From Streptomyces armeniacus (GTDB lineage: Bacteria > Actinomycetota > Actinomycetes > Streptomycetales > Streptomycetaceae), in the NCBI RefSeq assembly GCF_003355155.1, contig NZ_CP031320.1:5695367-5759366 (forward strand): a stretch of 64,000 nucleotides of DNA, read 5' to 3'. The notes beneath the pieces were generated by a model. That model made no database searches. It was not told where the DNA came from and worked only from the letters and a program-made list of their open reading frames with translations. A program made the position numbers and the translations under genes. This document shows, one piece after another, positions 61,977-64,000 of the stretch (position 1 is the stretch's first letter; every line of letters begins with the position of its first letter).

Positions 61977-63383
61977 CTAGACCGGCCCGGGCCCGGGGAT
62001 GTCGGCGGCGCCCGCCTCGTAGAGCGCGTGCGCCGCCCGCAGTACGAGGGCGTCCTGGTGGCGTGCGGCCACCAGCTGCACGCCCACCGGCATCCCGTCG
62101 CCGTCCACGCCGCAGGGCAGCGAGCAGGCGGGCTGCTGCGTCATGTTGAACGGGTACGTGAACGGCGTCCAGCTGGTCCAGCGGGGGAGCGGCGACCCGT
62201 CCGGGACCTCGACGCCCTTCGCGAACGCGGTGATCGGCATCGTCGGGGTCACCAGCAGGTCGTGGCGCTCGTGGAACAGGCCCATCGTGCGGCCCAGCGC
62301 CATCCGTACGTCGACCGCCGCCAGGTAGTCCAGCGCGCTGGTGCGCGCGCCCTCCTCGCACACCTCGCGCAGCGCCGGGTCCATCGCCGCCCGCTGCTCG
62401 TCGGTGAAGTCCTGGGTGATCCGGGCGGCGCCGCTGAACCACAGCGTGTGGAACTCCTCCACCGGATCCGGCAGGTCCGGATCGGTCTCCTCCACCACGG
62501 CGCCCAGCTCCGCCAGCCGCTCCACCGCGCGCCGCACCGCGGCGGCCACCACGGGGTCGACCTCGACCTGCCCGCCGAGCGTCGGCGAGTACGCGATCCG
62601 CAGCCCGGCCACGCCGCCGGACAGCCCGTCCCGGAAGCTGCCGTGCACCGGCCCCAGTTGTGCCCAGTCGCGCGGGTCGGGCGCGCTGATCACGTCCATC
62701 AGCAGCGCGCTGTCCGCCGCGTCCCGGGTCATCGGCCCGACGTGCGCCAGCGTCCCGAACGCGCTCGCCGGATACATCGGCACCCGCCCGTACGTCGGCT
62801 TCAGCGCGAAGATCCCGCTGAACGAGGCGGGGATGCGGACCGATCCGCCCGCGTCCGTACCCAGGCTCAGCGGCCCCGCGCCCAGCGCCACGGCCGCCGC
62901 GCCGCCGCCGCTGGAGCCGCCGGCGGTGCGCTCGGGGTCGTACGGGTTGCCGGTCGCGCCGTGCCGCGGGCTGTCCGTCACGCCCTTCCAGCCGAACTCC
63001 GGTGTGGTCGTACGCGCCAGGAACACCGCGCCGTGCTCGCGCAGCCGCGCGACCGAGGGCGCGTCCTCGTCCCACGCCCGGCCGTCCTCGCGTACGGACC
63101 AGGAGCCCTTCAGGGTCGGCATGCCGCGCTGGAGCAGGATGTCCTTGACGGTCACCGGCACGCCGTCGACCAGCCCGGCGGGCTCGCCGCGCCGCCACCG
63201 CTCCTCGCTCGCGCGGGCGTCCGCGAGCGCCACCTCGCCGTTGATCCGGACGAACGCGTTCACGCGCGGCTGCGCGGCCTCGGCCCGTTCCAGGGCGGCG
63301 CGCGCCACCTCGACCGGCGAGAAGTCCCCGGCGGCGTACCCCGCCACGAGCCGGGCGGCGGTCAGTGCGGTGAGATCGGACAA
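61977..63383 (-). CDS. Amidase signature family enzyme
   Basis: 468 aa. Amidase-signature Ser-cisSer-Lys triad: Lys in VPVTVKDILLQ, the cis-Ser region GGSSGGGAAAVALG, and nucleophile TDAGGSVRIPASFSGIFALKP. Typical length for AtzF/GatA-like amidases. Beside the ehu-type uptake genes it may open or hydrolyse an amide of the imported compound (inference). The N-terminus (LTAARLVAGYAAGDFSPVEVARAALER) is family-typical. Confidence 0.92.
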   Translation of the reverse strand: MSDLTALTAARLVAGYAAGDFSPVEVARAALERAEAAQPRVNAFVRINGEVALADARASEERWRRGEPAGLVDGVPVTVKDILLQRGMPTLKGSWSVREDGRAWDEDAPSVARLREHGAVFLARTTTPEFGWKGVTDSPRHGATGNPYDPERTAGGSSGGGAAAVALGAGPLSLGTDAGGSVRIPASFSGIFALKPTYGRVPMYPASAFGTLAHVGPMTRDAADSALLMDVISAPDPRDWAQLGPVHGSFRDGLSGGVAGLRIAYSPTLGGQVEVDPVVAAAVRRAVERLAELGAVVEETDPDLPDPVEEFHTLWFSGAARITQDFTDEQRAAMDPALREVCEEGARTSALDYLAAVDVRMALGRTMGLFHERHDLLVTPTMPITAFAKGVEVPDGSPLPRWTSWTPFTYPFNMTQQPACSLPCGVDGDGMPVGVQLVAARHQDALVLRAAHALYEAGAADIPGPGPV

Positions 63384-63581
63384 CGCATCCTCCTCGGATG
63401 GTTCGGCAACGGATCGGTGGAGCGACGGTCCTGTGGAGCGGTGGATCTGCGGTCCGGTGGATCTGCGGTCCGGTGGATCGGCGGACCGGGGGCGGTGGTC
63501 CGTACGGCCGCCGGGACCATACGGCCCGTACGGTCCGCGCCGCGGCGGAACCGTACGGGAGGGCCGGGGAATTGCGGGCGG

Positions 63582-64000
63582 TCAGTCCGCCCGGACGTAC
63601 CCGAGGTCCTTGTCCACCACGTTGAGCAGGGGCTCGCCCGCGTACCAGCGGTCGAAGTTGTCCAGGAACTGCTCGGCGAGATCGTTCCGCCAGCCCACCG
63701 TGTCGCCGCTCATGTGCGGGGAGACCAGCAGTCCGGGCACGTCCCACAGCCGGCTCTCCACCGGCAGCGGCTCCTCCATGAACACGTCCAGCGCCGCCCC
63801 CGAGATCCGGTGCGACAGCAGTGCCTCGACGAGGTCGTCCTCCACCACGTGCTGGCCGCGTCCGACGTTGATGAAGCGGGCGCTCCGCTTCATCCGGGAG
63901 AACGCCGCCGCGTCGAACATGCCGCGCGACTCCTCCGTGAGCGGCGCCACGCACACGACCCAGTCGGCCTCGCCGAGCAGCCCGTGCAGCGCGCCGCTGC
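63582..64000 (-). CDS. D-2-hydroxyacid dehydrogenase, C-terminal part (runs off window)
   Basis: About 139 codons to the stop at 63582; the N-terminal half lies right of base 64000. Visible are VCVAPLTEESRGMFDAAAFSRMKRSARFINVGRGQHVVEDDLVEAL (NAD-domain loop with INVGRG), ISGAALDVFMEEPLP (LDVFxxEPLP) and SPHMSGDT (catalytic His region). Typical of NAD-dependent D-isomer hydroxyacid dehydrogenases. It lies upstream of the amidase gene on the same strand and is probably co-transcribed with it. Confidence 0.9.
   Translation of the reverse strand, partial: SGALHGLLGEADWVVCVAPLTEESRGMFDAAAFSRMKRSARFINVGRGQHVVEDDLVEALLSHRISGAALDVFMEEPLPVESRLWDVPGLLVSPHMSGDTVGWRNDLAEQFLDNFDRWYAGEPLLNVVDKDLGYVRAD

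Overview
The window is high-GC DNA with GTG/TTG starts, frequent leaderless genes, mycothiol-type enzymes, SARP, DasR-like and PhoP-like signals and TTA codons. It is almost certainly a Streptomyces (or close relative) chromosome. Calls come from reading the sequence and from remembered family features; no searches were run.

Region by region. (1) 1-12.4 kb, conserved housekeeping DNA: end of a membrane protein gene, VOC protein, PhzF-like isomerase, double-GNAT acetyltransferase, mycothiol-type enzyme, two paralogous GntR-like regulators around a 69-aa membrane protein, a pilin-like membrane protein divergent from a lytic transglycosylase/NlpC protein, a PAP2 phosphatase, an LppX-type lipoprotein and the copper sensor csoR with its operator. 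(2) 11.8-19.6 kb, phosphate: DUF47-pit, then pstSCAB on the other strand behind a PHO box, then a second NlpC/P60 hydrolase. (3) 19.8-23.7 kb: SpoIIE phosphatase with a receiver-like domain, then an XRE regulator / HbhA-like / DUF2516 operon with the gene order of Mycobacterium tuberculosis Rv0474-Rv0476 as remembered, and YjbR. (4) 23.9-33.3 kb, accessory genes: APH-like kinase, Ser/Thr kinase, LysR, two SDRs, GNAT and the rifampicin monooxygenase rox, which has a 19-bp RAE-like palindrome upstream.

(5) 33,514-33,726 is not genomic: it aligns without gaps to an Illumina Nextera adapter plus index plus poly-A, then low-complexity noise. The assembly is joined here, so rox and the PKS cluster cannot be assumed to be neighbours. 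(6) 33.7-49.7 kb, a biosynthetic cluster starting at an IS630 transposase tail: a KS-AT-DH-KR megasynthase with no ACP whose KS, AT and KR active-site residues are all replaced, then type II thioesterase, free ACP, flavin halogenase, Sfp-type PPTase, acyl-CoA dehydrogenase-like protein, SARP, TTA-containing response regulator, permease/TetR pair and an acyl-AMP ligase lacking its C-terminal lysine. The layout suggests a small carrier-bound, halogenated acyl product; the product itself is not predictable. (7) 49.8-57.2 kb: AlkZ-like protein, an AA10 LPMO with DasR-like operators, another permease, a double ABM-domain protein, a free-standing DH-KR-ACP protein and tRNA-Lys(CTT). (8) 57.2-64 kb: IclR regulator and the ehuBCDA-type (ectoine/amino acid) ABC transporter with DUF3830, amidase and 2-hydroxyacid dehydrogenase genes, a probable compatible-solute uptake and catabolism locus.
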